Shown piece by piece: positions 31,462 through 32,594 of a stretch of DNA of 32,594 nt. The stretch is from positions 1-32,594 of the forward strand of contig JAHDES010000068.1 of the NCBI GenBank assembly GCA_020628645.1, given 5' to 3'. Source of the stretch: Saprospiraceae bacterium. GTDB lineage: Bacteria; Bacteroidota; Bacteroidia; Chitinophagales; Saprospiraceae. The notes beneath the pieces were generated by a model that did not search any database, had not been told where the DNA came from, and saw only the letters and a program-made list of their open reading frames with translations. The position numbers and the translations under genes were made by a program. How positions within the stretch are numbered: the first letter of the stretch is position 1; every line of letters starts with the position of its first letter.

Positions 31462-32472
31462 TTATTTCTCTTTTAACCATTCAATGGCACGTTCTATTTG
31501 AAGATCATTTTCGAGAGTGGTATTATGTTGAAACTCGATAAATTCATCTACAGGAACGTTTTGATTATAGCGTTTTTTTGTTCGATCAATAAAAATATCT
31601 TGTGAAATATTCAAGATGAAATCTTCACCAATAGGATCGAAGCCGTTACCTGTGGTATAACCTGCGCTGGCTTCTCCAAAGAAACGGGTGTTTTTTCGTT
31701 CTTTAAAAGTAATGGCTAACATTTCTCCAGAACTAATCGTATAACGACTCATTAAAATGGCTACTTTTTCATCTTGCTTCATAAGAGGTAAATTTTCCAT
31801 TTCACAGACGATTCTTCCCCAATTACTAAATTGCGCATTTTCAATAGTGAATTCACGAATTACATTTTGATTATTGATTGCACCACCTATAAATCCATCT
31901 CCAATCAAAGGGGCTAATCCTGCAATCATTGGTTCAATATTGCCTCCGCCATTATAACGAAGATCGACGATCCATTTTTCAACGCCTTTTGCTTTTAATT
32001 CTACTAATCCTTGTCGAATGAGGTCGGCTTGTTCTTTTAATACACCAGGACCAATACCAACGACTTTAAGGTAGCCAATTTGATCATTTAAAAGTTGATA
32101 CGAAAAAGTGGCGTTCACATCGTTGATAACAGTATTTATAAAGTTTGGATTTACATTTTCTTCTCCCGCTCTTTCGCCTGTATAACTAACGAGAACGGAG
32201 TAATCCTTGGAAGATCGAATGCTAGCGTGTTTGTCTCCTAAACTGTTAATGAGATATTGCAGAGCTGCTGTTTGTTCGCTTAATGGTTTATTTTCTTGGA
32301 GCAACTCTAAGAACGTTTTATTGACTTCTTTCCAGTTAATTTGTTGTGTATAAAGTGAAGTTTCTTTTGCTTTTTGTACAATAGGATGGAAAGTTTGACC
32401 TTGTGATGGAATGGTTTTACAAGTACTAAATAAACAACTAATGAAGATGGAGAATAGGATGTTTTTGTTCAT
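31462..32472 (-). CDS. S41 family serine peptidase lipoprotein
   Basis: A 336-residue lipoprotein from ATG 32472 (an upstream ATG at 32550 would place 26 extra residues before the signal peptide). The lipobox is LFSTC (Cys18). Residues about 28-95 are helical. The C-terminal tail-specific protease core begins IGYLKVVGIGPG, then VDLRYNGGGNIEPM, a strong S41 signature, and YTISSGEMLAITFKE with the likely nucleophilic Ser (247/248), and FFGEASAGYTTGN. No PDZ domain is visible between the helical N-terminus and the catalytic core, unlike CtpA/Prc. It presumably processes or degrades envelope proteins, and its substrate is unknown. It converges with the Lrp/AsnC gene. Confidence 0.87.
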   Translation of the reverse strand: MNKNILFSIFISCLFSTCKTIPSQGQTFHPIVQKAKETSLYTQQINWKEVNKTFLELLQENKPLSEQTAALQYLINSLGDKHASIRSSKDYSVLVSYTGERAGEENVNPNFINTVINDVNATFSYQLLNDQIGYLKVVGIGPGVLKEQADLIRQGLVELKAKGVEKWIVDLRYNGGGNIEPMIAGLAPLIGDGFIGGAINNQNVIREFTIENAQFSNWGRIVCEMENLPLMKQDEKVAILMSRYTISSGEMLAITFKERKNTRFFGEASAGYTTGNGFDPIGEDFILNISQDIFIDRTKKRYNQNVPVDEFIEFQHNTTLENDLQIERAIEWLKEK

Positions 32473-32520
32473 AGATTTAAAATTTTTAGATTTGAAATAT
32501 GGGTATAAGTAAAATAAATA

Positions 32521-32547
32521 CAGCCATTTATAAAAAATAAATGGCTG
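32521..32547. terminator. Strong stem-loop upstream of the S41 gene
   Basis: CAGCCATTTAT (32521-32531), loop AAAAA, ATAAATGGCTG (32537-32547): a perfect 11-bp stem. On the minus strand it is followed by a T-rich tract, so it most likely terminates a gene transcribed leftward from beyond the window edge. On the plus strand the tail is weaker. Confidence 0.55.
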
Positions 32548-32594
32548 CAATTTAATTAAATAAGCAGTAAGCCAAAAAAATTAATAAGTTATTT

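Overview
The window reads as an AT-rich Bacteroidota chromosome segment, most likely from the Saprospiria/Chitinophagia side of the phylum. The evidence is: two large proteins ending in type IX secretion (T9SS) sorting domains, one of them a gliding-motility-associated CHU_C domain; many short lipoproteins with Bacteroidota lipoboxes; LytS/LytTR two-component genes; an ECF sigma, anti-sigma and DUF4097 operon; and weak Shine-Dalgarno signals. I see no transposase, phage gene, CRISPR array, tRNA or rRNA. The gene content is mostly ordinary chromosomal housekeeping and surface biology. The unusual material is in the intergenic DNA.

Layout. 280-2909: LytS-type histidine kinase overlapping a LytTR response regulator, with a SixA-like phosphatase converging on them (2902-3399). 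3597-6341: a stand-alone SWIM zinc-finger protein and a convergent HExxH lipoprotein. 6342-6887: gene-free, with a GC-rich patch, a minus-strand terminator and a 166-bp palindromic element. 6888-10403: a T9SS type-B surface protein (choice-of-anchor L, SprB-like and Ig-like repeats, CHU_C). 10868-15904: a giant AsmA-like protein and an AI-2E family permease, separated by a second 166-bp palindromic element. 15954-17209: a small membrane protein and a MocA-like nucleotidyltransferase, flanked by five small hairpins with a common TCC-type loop. 17383-19791: a Tat-lipoprotein 'gluconate dehydrogenase subunit 3' and a GMC flavoprotein. 19874-22547: a thioesterase, a lipoprotein, a coiled-coil protein and a BTAD/SARP-like regulator. 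22606-23646: a second HExxH lipoprotein. 23837-26153: ECF sigma, anti-sigma and DUF4097 protein, with a third hairpin element between the first two genes. 26154-29288: a secreted right-handed beta-helix protein with a T9SS tail. 29518-32472: a Cys/Met-metabolism PLP enzyme divergent from an Lrp/AsnC regulator, then an S41 peptidase lipoprotein.

The most notable signals are several families of intergenic hairpin elements. Two 166-bp elements (6691-6856 and 14705-14870, opposite orientations) share terminal inverted repeats and a central palindrome, and their stems differ by compensating base changes. A shorter element (24368-24480) shares their subterminal box and lies between a sigma factor gene and its anti-sigma gene. 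Five mini-hairpins around 16470-17326 keep a TCCT/TCCA loop while the outer stem changes on both sides. A pair of diverged repeats of about 25 bp flanks the BTAD regulator. No mobilising enzyme is visible, so these are either non-autonomous elements moved in trans or a class of structured regulatory sequence. Four of the five convergent gene pairs have stop codons overlapping or within 3 bp, leaving no room for conventional terminators.
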